Shown here: piece after piece, positions 42,888 to 64,000 of the stretch | How the letters are laid out: each line of letters opens with the position of its first letter | Position numbering within the stretch: the first letter of the stretch is position 1 | Source: Amoebidium appalachense | Taxonomy: Eukaryota; Ichthyosporea | NCBI GenBank assembly: GCA_963693365.1 | Contig: CAVNZM010000004.1 | Span: 12,524,001 to 12,588,000 of the forward strand | Reading direction: 5' to 3' | Length of the DNA: 64,000 bases | Notes under the pieces: generated by a model | What the model saw: the letters and a program-made list of their open reading frames with translations, nothing else | What the model was told of the DNA's origin: nothing | Database searches by the model: none | Position numbers and translations under genes: made by a program

Positions 42888-43696
42888 CTTCGAACCTATC
42901 CCTTCTCCCCCCCCCCCCCCCCCTCCTTGCTTCTGCCTGTAGCATAAGTAATCCCGAAACTCTCTAATGGGATGAGTGGCCACACCGATGTTCAAGTGAA
43001 GCAGTGTCTGCGTTGGGTTTCATCGACGAGGTGAATGGTTTGAAACTCGGACACTGTGGATGGCTTGGTGCCCTTTGAGAATCGGCTTTGCGTATTCTGC
43101 ATACTCTTTGTGTGGTTGCATTCTGCATTGTGTCGTCCGTGATGAATGTGTACTTCATACTCTATAATGTACCCCCCCCCCCCCCCCCCCTGATCCCCCT
43201 CGCCCCTTCGCCCTGGTACCCTGTTCCCACGCTCACCCCCCTCCCCCCCCCCCCCCCCCCCCCCCCTCCCTACCCTCCCTCTCCCTGCTCATTCACCAAA
43301 TAACCATCGGACTCCCCTCCCCCCCCCCCCCCCTTCTCCAACCGGCCCACCCACACACCCACACACCCACACACACTTTTATTTCTACATCTGAAGGCCA
43401 ACACTCTGTAACCAAACAAGGACCGACGTACTCACCCAACTTCTACCCACAGAGTCTTTCCACCGATCATTCTTCCGCAACTTCAGCCAAGGCATCAACC
43501 CGTTCCACTGTGCAGGGCGGCCGGACCACAACACCCCGTCCATTGGGGGTTTGGTGATGTTGGTGGTGGTGGCCCTGGTGCACCACTATGACATACAGCT
43601 AGCAAAACAGAAGGTGGTCGAGCACTTGAGGTGGGTGGGTGGGGGGTGTTGTGTGTGTGTCTGTGTGTTTGGAACGGGGGGAAGGCGGGGCGGCGG

Positions 43697-43730
<34 letters not shown>

Positions 43731-45083
43731 GGAAAGGCGGGGTAAAAGAAGGTGAGAGAAGTTGTGCTTGAGAGAAAGATGGCGACACCACCACCTTCCA
43801 AAGACAAATGCTCACACGTGGGCAGTCAGACCTGCATTTAACCCTTCCAACCACACCATGCCGTGACACTAAGTGGTTCGTGCAGTTTGTGATTATGAGA
43901 TGTTTTCGAGTCGGGTATGTGCAAGAAGTGGGCGGACACAGGGTGGAGATGTTTTCGTAGCAGGTGTGTGTGTGTTGTAAGGCGGTTGGGATTTTATTGG
44001 TTTAGGCCATTGCGTTTGCACATGTGCATACAGGGATTATAACTGTAGGGAGCATGGGTTTTTGGTAATGGTGCACAAAATCTAAATGCCATCCACCAAT
44101 CAGATTGACGCACCAGTCACGTGAGCTGGAGGTAGCTGCCGAGGCCTATGTGGAGGCACTGATAAGGGTGCTGTACGGCGCCGACCTGCGTAAGGAAGGT
44201 GCTAGAACCTGCCGGAAGGCTGCAGGGGTGCCCCTAGACCAGGTGTGGTCTGTGGAAGGGGTGTCTGATGAGGAGGTTGTGCATGATCTGGGAAAGGGCT
44301 GCCACATCACAGGTACGTGCATGTTGCTCATAGCCCCCCCCCCCCCCTCCCTCACTGCCCTTGCCTGTTACGTGCTCGCATGAGTAACCTTGCTCGTCTC
44401 TGATCAAAACGGGTGACCCACCCATGTTCTAGTGAAACAGTATCTGAGTTGGGTTACGTTGACGAGGTGAATGGGTTGAAATTCGGGTACTGTGGATGAC
44501 GTCCCCCCCCCCCCCCCCCCCCCCCCTCCCCTCCTTTTCTTATTATGCATACTGTTTATGTATGGTTTGCACTCTGCATCCTGTTATCCGTTGTTCATGT
44601 GTACTTCGTACTTTATGACGCATTTAAACCCCCCAGGAGCACGTGCCCTTCCTCCCTTCCCCATTGCCCCTAGCTAGCTAGACCGACATCCCTCTCTCCC
44701 TCCTTCCCCCCCCCCCCCCCCCCCCCCCCCTTACTGCTGCAACTTTAACCCCCGGCCTTTCCCACTGCCCTTGCCTGCATAAGCAACCCTGCTCGTCTCT
44801 GATCAAGACGGGTGACCTACCCATGTTCAAGTGAAACAGTATCTGAGTTGGGTTTCGTTAACGAGGTGAATAGGTCGAAACTCGGGTACTGTGGATGACG
44901 TGGGCCCCCCCTGAGGATGGGCTCTGCTTATTATGCATACTCTTTATGTATGGCTTGCGTTCTGCATCGTGTTATCCGTTTGTTCTTGTGTACTTCGTAC
45001 TTTTTGACGCATTCAAACCCCCCCCCCCCCCCCCCCCCCCCCACCACCACCACCACCACCACCACCACCATACACATACGCAT

Positions 45084-45163
<80 letters not shown>

Positions 45164-45348
45164 CCATGGGCCACGTCAATGCACATAGACACGTACACAA
45201 TTTCAAATAACACACACAGACACACCCACAGTCGATTCTTCACGAGAGGTTACACATGGACACACACACACACACATTCACGTTGCACGCACACAAACAC
45301 GCACATTCACCCACAGGCATAGGCATAGACACACACACGCACATTTAT

Positions 45349-45390
<42 letters not shown>

Positions 45391-46385
45391 CATGCACGCC
45401 CACAGGCATGCACGTAGACACACACACACACACACACATTCAGATTACACACCGAGACAAATCGGTACAACTAACACCTCTGACACCACCTAGGTGTTAT
45501 GGCCCACTTTCTCTCCAGTCTCTCTTTACACGTTGGCTAATATGCGGCTCGTGCTAGCAACGGTGCGTTGCCGGCCGATGACTGCATTTCATTGAAAATG
45601 AGATATAGATTATCATGGTTGTTTGCCAATCAGTCGGATTGCTTATACATGTTCAGGATTGGTCAGAGTCGCTGATTGGCCGCGCGCACTAAATGATCTG
45701 ACTTGGCCAATCATAGTAAATCCGGCAACAGGCTCTTTTTGCTTATGTTTTTGAAAGGCTAAATTAAAGGTAACTTTGCTCAACTGTACTTTTCTCCTCT
45801 TCTAGAGCCAATAAAAATGTCCCTATAAAAATATAACAGATTTTAAATAAAACCAAGTCACTTGACCATAGAAAATTTGTTGATTTCGTTAGGATTGGCG
45901 AATTAATATCCTTACCATCCATGTATATATCTTCAAGATGCATGTTTTTCAAAGTAGCAAAAAAACTAAATAATTCTATTAGAAAAACAAAAATATTCTA
46001 TGGTCATTATACTAAGTATATATATAACAATTGCTTCAAGCTTAAATATAGTGTTTTTGTAGCACAATATTCCAGAACGTAAGGTATATACACCCCCTAT
46101 TGATACCGGCTGCACGTTCCCGCCTTGCTAAGATAAGCGGCCAATTAGCCAACGTGTTCGCCCTATATCACGTTCCCCTCATAATCCTGTAACTTCCTCT
46201 CTTTTTATTATGCAGCGGCCCTACCATCTCTGCTGTACATTGCAGGCAAGCACAGCGACAGTCTAGAGGCGGCACTGATCAGCAATGCAAACTGTGGGGG
46301 GTCAAGCTGCCACAGGGGGGCGGCTCTTGGTGCCCTCATGGGCGCACATCTTGGATCTACAAGGTGGGTGATGGTGTGTGCGTGT

Positions 46386-46416
<31 letters not shown>

Positions 46417-47184
46417 GGGAGGGGGGATGGGGGGGGGGGGGCTGCCCAGGGATGCCTGGATGTGTGTGTTTGGTTCTTTGGTCATGTGTGTGGGTGGGTG
46501 CTGGGTGGCAGATGCATCAGGACGCATTACGGGGTTGCATAGGCACTGTGGGGTGATGCCCATGTTACCGCGGATGGTGTGGATGTTATTTCGTTTTCAG
46601 AATTGCCATAGATTCTTGTCTCGTTTTTTTGTTCAAAGGAGAAGGAGGGGGAGGGGGGGGGGGGGGACTGGGGAAGAAAAAAGCAAAGACATAGGCGCAA
46701 ATGATATGCCCGCCGTCTCCCCCCCCCCCCCCCCCCCCCTCCTCCTCCTCCTCCTCCCCTGGGGCGGAGGATGGGCTCCGCTTCTGCTGCACACTCGGTG
46801 TCTGTTCCATTGTTGTCCGCTGTGAATATTATTGGTTATGCCGACCCCCCCCCCCCTCCCCCTCCCACACACACACACACACACAAACCACACACACGAC
46901 CACACACACAGCCATCACCATCTCCCCTAAAGAAATTTTTCGACGAATGGGTGCAAGAGTGGTGAATGCTTTGTTTTGCTTTACCAACGGGAGTGTTTCT
47001 TTTACCCTTACAGTGCACATTTGGCACCATGTTAACAAAGCACCTTTATTTCTGCAGTATTCCCAAGAGATGGATTGAGGGACTGAAGGCCAAGGAGGAA
47101 TTGCAATCGGAGATTGAAGAATTTGTGGCCCTGGTGACGGCACAGCACAATGCCCCCCTGCTTGCTGCAAGGGGCGACTTCTGA
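41025..47184 (+). CDS. ADP-ribosylglycohydrolase family protein
   Basis: Predicted to be an enzyme of the ADP-ribosylglycohydrolase (ARH/DraG) fold, which removes ADP-ribose from proteins or other acceptors using bound divalent metal; exact substrate unknown. Seven exons (41025-41271, 41718-41828, 42549-42689, 43453-43630, 44104-44312, 46216-46363, 47058-47184) join in frame to 386 residues, a usual length for the family. The N-terminal signature is ALWGLFIADALAMPVHWYY (residues 32-50). The central THNDSYAESFHRSFF and the glycine-rich C-terminal SNANCGGSSCHRGAALGALM (318-337) fit the family's conserved blocks. The start is the first ATG and follows TTAG, so an upstream noncoding exon cannot be excluded. 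Intron 5 (1.9 kb) carries two tandem copies of the dispersed repeat and an AT-rich island. Confidence 0.92.
42023..42072 (+). repeat. Poly-C then (CA)n composite
   Basis: About 26 C followed directly by about 14 CA units, in intron 2 of the ADP-ribosylglycohydrolase gene. It is a clean example of the C-then-CA polarity. Confidence 0.92.
42500..42548 (+). repeat. (CA)n tract supplying the exon 3 acceptor
   Basis: About 20 CA units end in G exactly at the boundary of exon 42549-42689, so the intron's AG is part of the repeat. Confidence 0.9.
42961..43189 (+). repeat. Dispersed poly-C-tailed repeat, copy b
   Basis: About 210 bp matching the copies at 44352 and 44762: GATGTTCAAGTGAAGCAGTG, GACGAGGTGAATGG, ACTGTGGATGG, then a TCTGCATACTCTTTGTG segment and a GTGTACTTCATACT segment. 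It ends in a poly-C run at 43172-43190. Located in intron 3, sense to the gene. Confidence 0.82.
44352..44641 (+). repeat. Dispersed poly-C-tailed repeat, copy c
   Basis: Starts near CACTGCCCTTGCCTG and runs through CTCGTCTCTGATCAAAACGG, AGTATCTGAGTTGGGTTACG, GTACTTCGTACTTTATGACG to a CATTTAAACCCCCC end. A poly-C run also interrupts it at 44503-44526. In intron 5 of the ADP-ribosylglycohydrolase gene, sense orientation. Confidence 0.88.
44762..45042 (+). repeat. Dispersed poly-C-tailed repeat, copy d (best preserved)
   Basis: Head-to-tail with copy c. Contains CTCGTCTCTGATCAAGACGG, AGTATCTGAGTTGGGTTTCG, AGGTCGAAACTCGGGTACTG, GGCTCTGCTTATTATGCATA and GTACTTCGTACTTTTTGACG, and ends GCATTCAAA followed by about 25 C. 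The full unit is about 260 bp before the tail. Confidence 0.9.
45042..45161 (+). repeat. (CAC)n then (CA)n tract
   Basis: About nine ACC/CAC trinucleotides follow the poly-C tail of copy d and lead into about 37 CA units. Further CA arrays lie at 45350-45387 and 45417-45438. Confidence 0.9.
45580..46130. other. AT-rich island inside intron 5
   Basis: About 550 bp of AT-rich, microsatellite-free sequence with repeated GATTGG/CCAATC motifs at its left edge. No coding sequence recognised. Composition contrasts with the GC- and CA-rich flanks, as in the islands near 38300-39600 and 49730-49900. Confidence 0.5.
46767..46858 (+). repeat. Dispersed poly-C-tailed repeat, degenerate copy e
   Basis: GATGGGCTCCGCTTCTGCTG and the following TGTCCGCTGTGAATATTATTGG align loosely with the 3' half of copies c and d, and a poly-C run follows. 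In the last intron of the ADP-ribosylglycohydrolase gene, sense orientation. Confidence 0.5.
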
Positions 47185-47788
47185 GGATCCCCCCACCAAC
47201 CCAACCCCCTGGTTCTCTTGGAAACACAGACCACTCAGATACGAAGTTATATGATTCATGTGGACGCGCAAGCAATCTGCGCACATGTTGGCCCTTCCCT
47301 CTTGCAGCAGCTAACACTAATACTGGCTGGGTGAAAGCATCTATAGAGAGACTGATAGGTTTGCTCTTTTGTTGCCCCAAACATGCGATAATTCGATTTC
47401 GACACTCCAAATTGCTGTGAAGTGCCCCCCCCTCCCCCCCCCCCCCCCTCCCCCTTCGTCGAAGACAACGAGACAGTCGAATGGACGGATGTAGGTGTGA
47501 TGGTGATATGATTCTCCTTAAGTGGCGGTGATGGGTATTGAATCTATTGAGACATGTACTATGAATAGTGATAAGAAATTTAGTGGCACTATCGTAGCCA
47601 TAATAACATAACATTTTTTGGTAATCATGATAGCTTGCGGAGTGCTGGGTTATATAGGTGACAGGGTTGATGATCTACAGGGTTGAAGTAGCATGTCAAC
47701 AGTGCGCGTTTAAAAAATGATGTGCTTGTTTTTGTATGAAGTATCAAACAGGATGTAATATATTGCTCCTCCGTATGGATTTGAAGGA

Positions 47789-47794
47789 AATAAA
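47789..47794 (+). terminator. AATAAA polyadenylation-type signal
   Basis: First clear AATAAA downstream of the ADP-ribosylglycohydrolase stop, about 605 bp away. If used, the 3' untranslated region would be long for this window, so an unrecognised nearer signal is possible. Confidence 0.3.
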
Positions 47795-47967
47795 TTATGG
47801 TTGCTGATTTACTTGTTTGCCAAGTACTAATTTTTATTCTTGCCACATATATCCGCAGTTTCCTTGTTGCTGCAGAGGTGCCAGTTGCATTACTTTTTTT
47901 TTTATAACCCACAACCCCCCCCCCCCCCCCTCCCCCCGCCTCTCTTTCTTAGCAGGAGGCTCTCCCC

Positions 47968-47998
<31 letters not shown>

Positions 47999-48475
47999 AA
48001 AAAAAAAAAAAAAAGGACAGCCTAGCTTCTCCGTCACCGCTGTCTGGAAAAGCAGGGTATTACCGACACACACATGTGCACACACACATCCGCCCCTGCT
48101 TTCAGGAAAAAATCACATGCCTAGTTTCTTCCTTCGAAGAGTTCTGATGCCCTGGGGCCGCTAAGAGCCTCTTCAATGGACCAGGGCCCTCGCTTTATGA
48201 TATCGATGCGGAACAAATGCGAACCGTTCTCAGTATGATACGTAAGAGTTGAGTACCGCGCGGTATCCTCATTTCCGGGCGCGAAGAGGGGGGGGGGGGG
48301 GGGGTTAGGGAAGGATTCGAGTGGGGTGATCATGAGGACAGTTGAAGGGAACCTACAACTAAACGATTCACAGTAATCAGGGCTGATTAGTCATTAGAGG
48401 AAGGCAGTGGGGGGGAGAGATAGGTTCTGGCATCGGATCCCAAAAAAAATGGGGAGGCAAACGAGAGGTCACCCT

Positions 48476-49515
48476 TAAGTTTAACTGCATGGCTCATATT
48501 TGTAACCACGTTCTCCACTGTGCGACACTAAACATCTGCTGGCGGCCCCACGGTCGGGCCCATGAAGGGGGAGGGGGGCCGGGGGGGGGCAGGGGGGAGG
48601 GGGGCAGGGAGGGAGAGGGGGGTGGGGGTGGGGGGTGGGGTGGGGGGAGGGGAGAGGAGGGGGGGGGGGAGGGCGGGGTCAATTGGTTTTAGGCAAATGT
48701 AAGTAGATGTTTCGGTTGAATTCGTTGAAATCACAGGCCACGGTGTGAAGGAATATGTATTTGTGTAATTTTTATCTACGGAAGGGAGGACCTTTGACCA
48801 CCATCAAGAAAAGGTTAGTGAGCATTTGTGAGGCGCGTACGTGTGAAGTACTATATTTATCCAAACTTAAAGAACCAGCTCCAGAGAGCATGGCATAGCA
48901 TGGGATGTCAACGGGGAAATGAGATCACTTTTTCAGAAACCAAATTAGGTCCATGTCGTGGTCTGCTATCAGGTCTTTAACTGCGTGCTTCAAATTTATA
49001 ACTGCGTTCTCCACTGTGCACGTGCGACGTTGATCAACTGCAGGTGGCCCCACGGTCGGGCCCATGAGGGGGGGGGGGGGGGGGGGGGGGGGGGAGGGGG
49101 GGGGCATGGGGGGGAGAGCGGAGAGGGATGAAAGGGGGGTGGGGGGAGGAGGGGGGAGGGGGGAGGGGGGGGGCATGGGGGGGAGAGCGGAGAGGGATGA
49201 AAGGGGGGTGGGGGGAGGAGGGGGAGGGGGGGTGGGGGGGTCAATTGGTTACGGCAATTGTAGTAGATGTTTCAGCTAATTCGTTGAAATTACAGGTGTG
49301 GAGGAATGTATATGTGTGAATTTTTTATCTACGAAAGGGAAAGACCTTGGACCACCATCAAGCAAAATTTAGTGAGCATTTGTGAGACTTGAAGTATATA
49401 TTTATCCACTGAAAAAATGGGGAACCAGCTCCTGAGAGCATGGCATAGCGCTAGCATGGCATGTCAACGGTAAATATCACTTTTTTCAGAAACCGATTTA
49501 TGTCCATGTCGTGGT
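48476..49515 (+). repeat. Tandem duplication of a ~0.5-kb unit (two copies)
   Basis: Unit 1 (about 48476-48973) and unit 2 (about 48974-49515) share blocks in the same order: TTAACTGC, GTTCTCCACTGTGC, GGCCCCACGGTCGGGCCCAT, a poly-G region, TCAATTGGTT, GTAGATGTTTC, ATTTTTATCTACG, GACCACCATCAAG, TTAGTGAGCATTTGTGAG, ATATTTATCCA, GAGCATGGCATAGC and GTCCATGTCGTGGTC. They differ by many point changes and small indels, so the duplication is not recent. Within unit 2 the G-rich block itself contains a repeated ~66-bp segment (GCATGGGGGGGAGAGCGGAG twice). Confidence 0.9.
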
Positions 49516-50025
49516 CGTGCTATCTTTACCTGGAAGCTGAGGCAAGTGGGTTTCATTATATAGCCATGCTGTCTGTACAGTGTTAGTCCTAGCCTAACCG
49601 TGTGTACATAGGCACATACAGGCGCTCTGCGCTACTGAACATGAAAAAACGACCGCGTTTTGTCCGCGGGGGAATGACCTTCTTGTGGGTGCGTTGATAG
49701 CCAATAGAAGTGCTTTTAGAAGCAGTGTAAATTCATTTTTATCCTAGCATCTTTTTAAACTTTTTGAAACGCATCTAATACAAGTTTACATAATAAAAAA
49801 AGCTCTAAAAATACACCAAATAAACCTCTAAAACATTAATAAAAACATAATTTATAATATCCTATATCTGCAACGTTTTTGGGCTTTTTTGTTTTGCTAT
49901 ACCTATGGCTGTTTCCCCACTACTATTTATGATTTTGCTTGCATCGCTCACGATATCTGAAATATGGAAGGTATTATTAAGCCAATCAGCGTGCACGCTG
50001 CAAATGGACCCAAGTCTCAGTAAGA

Positions 50026-50080
50026 GACTCTCTCAAGGCCTCCTAAATAGCACACCTATTTAGGAGGCCTTGGACTCTCT
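50026..50080. mobile_element. 39-bp perfect foldback flanked by 8-bp direct repeats
   Basis: Arms CAAGGCCTCCTAAATAG (50034-50050) and its exact reverse complement (50056-50072) flank a 5-nt CACAC loop. Immediately outside, GACTCTCT occurs at 50026-50033 and again at 50073-50080. A foldback bounded by an exact 8-bp direct repeat is what a tiny hAT-type (8-bp target duplication) insertion would leave. A structured RNA or chance is the alternative. Confidence 0.6.
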
Positions 50081-50799
50081 GCACCTCGTTTCATGTCTTA
50101 CCACCTGCACCACCCTATGTGTCTGAGTGCTTTAGATTACGCTTTAAAGGTGACATTGATTAATACGCAACCCAAAAAATATTTGACAAAGTAGCTGTCT
50201 TTTTGTTTAATATAAAGAGAGAAACCTGGAGGAAATTCCTTAAAATCGGAGGGTTGCGTAGCTTAGGGTGTGGAAACAACCTGCGAGTGAAGATCTTCGC
50301 AACCAACCCAGTTTGCTAACGGAGACAAGGTATGTTTGTGCGTTTTTGAGTATTTGACGCATATGCACCGGGGCTTTGTTGACCAAATGCCATTCTAGTA
50401 GGATCCTGGCATCATCTTTGCAACAATTCACTACCCTTCGCACGGGAATTTCGACCAAGAATTACACAATGTTTTCTAGACCATATAAGGTTCCTTCCTT
50501 TTTGATCTAATTCTGGATGTGTGTGCTCTCATGCTGCCGTTTTTGAATGGAATACCCTGACGGGCTCGTTAGTCTTACCCGATGGTAGCATAAAATTTTT
50601 TCACATCAAAAGGCATTCAAACCGATGCTGATAATGTTAGCTGTTGTTGCGGGATGTCACCGACGTGCACACAAAAAGCAATACACATATGCACGAAAGC
50701 TGCCATTGCGCGCATGGGGCACACGGACACACACGAGAACACGGTCACGTATATAGACTTACACGCCAAGCCACATGAACGCACATGCACGCACGCGCG

Positions 50800-50833
<34 letters not shown>

Positions 50834-51250
50834 TGCACCCCCAAATGCACGGGCATATGCGCTCGTGCGTACACACGTACACGCACTAATTCATTTAGAA
50901 ACACACAGACCCACTCCGACATGCACACACGCACGGCACACGGGTGCTCGAGCACGGATGCCCTGATCAACACACGCACGCATACACCCACACAAAAACT
51001 ATCTCAACATTGTCCCAAAAGAGGGTTATGAGGCCTCTTGCTCACTGACTCGCGACCGCACGCATGATGAAACAGAAACGGTGGGCTTTTTACTTCCGTT
51101 GAGATCTGGTGTTGCACTTTGGTAACGCTATAACAATCATGTCCTCACAAACCGGTTGTCATGGAAATAAATTCTAGAACCACAAGCCATGCCATCTGCA
51201 TTCCCTATCCCACTGTGGAAACACCATAATTGTCTTCCTTCCCCTTACCG

Positions 51251-51280
51251 CCTCCTCCCCCCCCCACCCTCCCCCCCCCG

Positions 51281-51320
<40 letters not shown>

Positions 51321-51482
51321 TATGCCTCCCCCCCCCCCCCCCCCCGCCCCCTCAGGTCTTCCTATCAACTACCTGCCCCTCTTTCACCCCCTCCTCCCTC
51401 CCCACCCCCCCCGCGCCCCCCCCCCCCCCCCCCCCCCCTTCTCCCCCCGCTCACTGTCCTCCCTCCCTCCCCCCCCCCCCCC
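51251..51482 (+). repeat. C-rich block
   Basis: Over 200 bp of C runs broken by single T, A or G residues, within the spacer upstream of the ankyrin-J gene. Confidence 0.85.
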
Positions 51483-51774
51483 TCTCGGGCCCCGGATTCC
51501 CACCCGCCCCTCTCTGTGCACCCAGAGCCCACACCTCATCCAGTTTTACCATTTATTCCCTACCCCTTTTTAACACCGCCCTCCCACTCCCAAACCCCTT
51601 CCCCCCTCAACAAAAAAATAAAAAACACTTTCAATGGCTGGATTTTACAACAGTTGTGCTCCTTCCTGGGGACCATTTCTCATAGCGCTTCCCCCCGTCT
51701 GATTACCCCAACTTACCCCTCTTGCTCACCTTTTTTTGCTTGCCTTTTTTAATTTTTCCTTTTCCTTTTCCTTT

Positions 51775-51813
<39 letters not shown>

Positions 51814-52154
51814 AGGGGGGAGGGGGCTTGAGTGGTGGCTGGTGTGGATGCCTTGCCAGTCCCCCCAAAACACACACAAGCAACCGCACAGATAGAATGG
51901 CCCCTTCACCATAATTCTGCACCCATTGCCCGTGCTGTGTCCGCTTCATGTTTTACCCCGTGTTTTAAGATTTCTCCTGATAATGCCACACACCTCTCCC
52001 CCCCCCCCCCCCCTCCCTTCCTTTCGAACGGACCTTGCTTGCTTATGCCTTCAGGCTTTGCACTCTGCTTTTATCCCCTCCCCCCTTCCCCCCTCCGCCC
52101 CCTCCCCCCGCTTCCTCCCCCCCACACACACAAAATACACACCAGTTGTGATAC

Positions 52155-52262
52155 ATGCTCTTTCTGTGGGCCGTTTTTGGTTACCCCTGCATTGTAGTGT
52201 TCGTCACGAATGAGTACTTTGCAATCTGTAACACATTCTGACCCCTCTCCCCTCTCCCCCTC
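52155..52262 (+). repeat. Dispersed poly-C-tailed repeat, degenerate copy f
   Basis: CATGCTCTTTCTGTG, a CATTGTAGTGTTCGTCACG segment, GAGTACTTTGCAATCTGTAA and a closing CACATTCTGACCCC align with the 3' half of copies c and d. C-rich DNA follows. It lies about 150 bp upstream of the ankyrin-J start codon. Confidence 0.5.
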
Positions 52263-52394
52263 CCCCCCCCCCCCCCTCCCCCCGCCCCCGGAGTCTGCCC
52301 CTCCCTCCTGCCACCACTACCCACCATCCCCACATCATGCGCACACATATTATTCACCACACACATTCCACCATGCGTTTGCAGCCAATCAAAG

Positions 52395-63454
<11,060 letters not shown>

Positions 63455-63684
63455 CGGTGGTTGGTTGCGCACAGTATATGCATCAACACGGGTGTGTTGT
63501 TTCTGCTTATTCTTCTCACAATTTTGTGTTTTGGGGAGGGATAAATACTCTTCTTGTCCTATTAATCCTTCACATGTGGTTTGTTGCATCCATCGTACGT
63601 TTGGCTCTTGCCATTATAGTGTATAAGCTGATTTTTCGTAGCTGTCCTGGTTGTTTTATTTATATCATACTTTACTAACAGGAT

Positions 63685-63719
<35 letters not shown>

Positions 63720-63920
63720 GAGAGAGAGAGAGAGAGAGAGCCGGGGGGGGGGGGGGGGGGGTTATGAATCGTGGATGAATATCTTCTACTCTAATGCACG
63801 AACGTACTACACTTACGCAGCTTACTAGGAAGCACTCATTCCCATATTCCCACCTCCGCCACCGCGGCACCATCCACCAAACGCCACCACGTGCATCATC
63901 GAGACACACGCACACACATT

Positions 63921-63982
<62 letters not shown>

Positions 63983-64000
63983 GCACCCCCGCACGTACAT
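63455..64000. other. 3' flank of the ankyrin-J gene with poly-G and CA repeats
   Basis: Contains the presumed 3' untranslated region, a poly-G tract (63687-63718), (GA)n (63719-63740), another poly-G (63743-63760), and a CA repeat (63924-63980). No further exon was supported before the window ends. Confidence 0.55.

Larger units (their letters stand above)
47185..52394. other. Intergenic spacer with duplication, foldback and C-rich blocks
   Basis: No gene is supported between the ADP-ribosylglycohydrolase stop and the ankyrin-J start. Contents in order are the 3' region with an AATAAA at 47789, a poly-C/poly-A junction (47967-48014), a tandem duplication (48476-49515), an AT-rich stretch (about 49730-49900), a perfect foldback (50026-50080), CG/CA repeats (50787-50834), long C-rich DNA (51250-51480), and a T-run/G-run (51769-51827). 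Confidence 0.55.

Noticed and set aside
44352-45042. CRISPR-like or tandem satellite array
   Set aside because: Only two long diverged head-to-tail units with no short spaced repeats; the other copies are dispersed, which fits a retroposon-type repeat in a eukaryotic intron.

Overview
This is nuclear DNA from an intron-rich eukaryote, most likely a microbial (non-animal) lineage. Six protein-coding genes can be rebuilt exon by exon. Every junction accepted below keeps the reading frame; the one unresolved spot is the 5' end of gene 2. Together they have at least 54 exons. Exons are short (24 to 876 nt) and only about 15% of the window is coding. I could not name the organism. The 7TM-RGS receptor architecture and the plant/yeast-type cyclic phosphodiesterase argue against an animal and fit an alga or other protist.

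Layout: (1) 3049-7798, minus: seven-transmembrane receptor fused to a C-terminal RGS domain. (2) 14852-25885, minus: a protein of about 590 residues and at least 14 exons with short hydrophobic stretches and a charged coiled-coil tail, not recognised. (3) 26278-28642, plus: 2H-family 2',3'-cyclic phosphodiesterase, divergent from gene 2 across a 392-bp shared promoter interval. (4) 29222-36714, plus: secreted or membrane-anchored S41 serine peptidase. (5) 41025-47184, plus: ADP-ribosylglycohydrolase family. (6) 52395-63454, plus: ankyrin-repeat protein with a downstream DnaJ domain. Genes 3 and 5 both belong to families that act on ADP-ribose-linked or cyclic-phosphate nucleotides, but nothing shows that the six genes form one pathway.

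Introns and spacers are dominated by low-complexity DNA: (CA/GT)n up to about 340 bp, poly-C/poly-G up to 112 nt, poly-A/T, (CT)n, (GAGTGT)n and (CG)n. These tracts are not randomly arranged: poly-C is followed by poly-A or (CA)n on the same strand again and again. At least six introns end inside a CA repeat, which supplies the AG acceptor. A dispersed repeat of about 270 bp that ends in poly-C recurs in the introns of three genes. Spacers hold a 2.4-kb element with TA-flanked terminal inverted repeats (10704-13150), a tandem duplication of about 0.5 kb (48476-49515), and a perfect 39-bp foldback flanked by 8-bp direct repeats (50026-50080).
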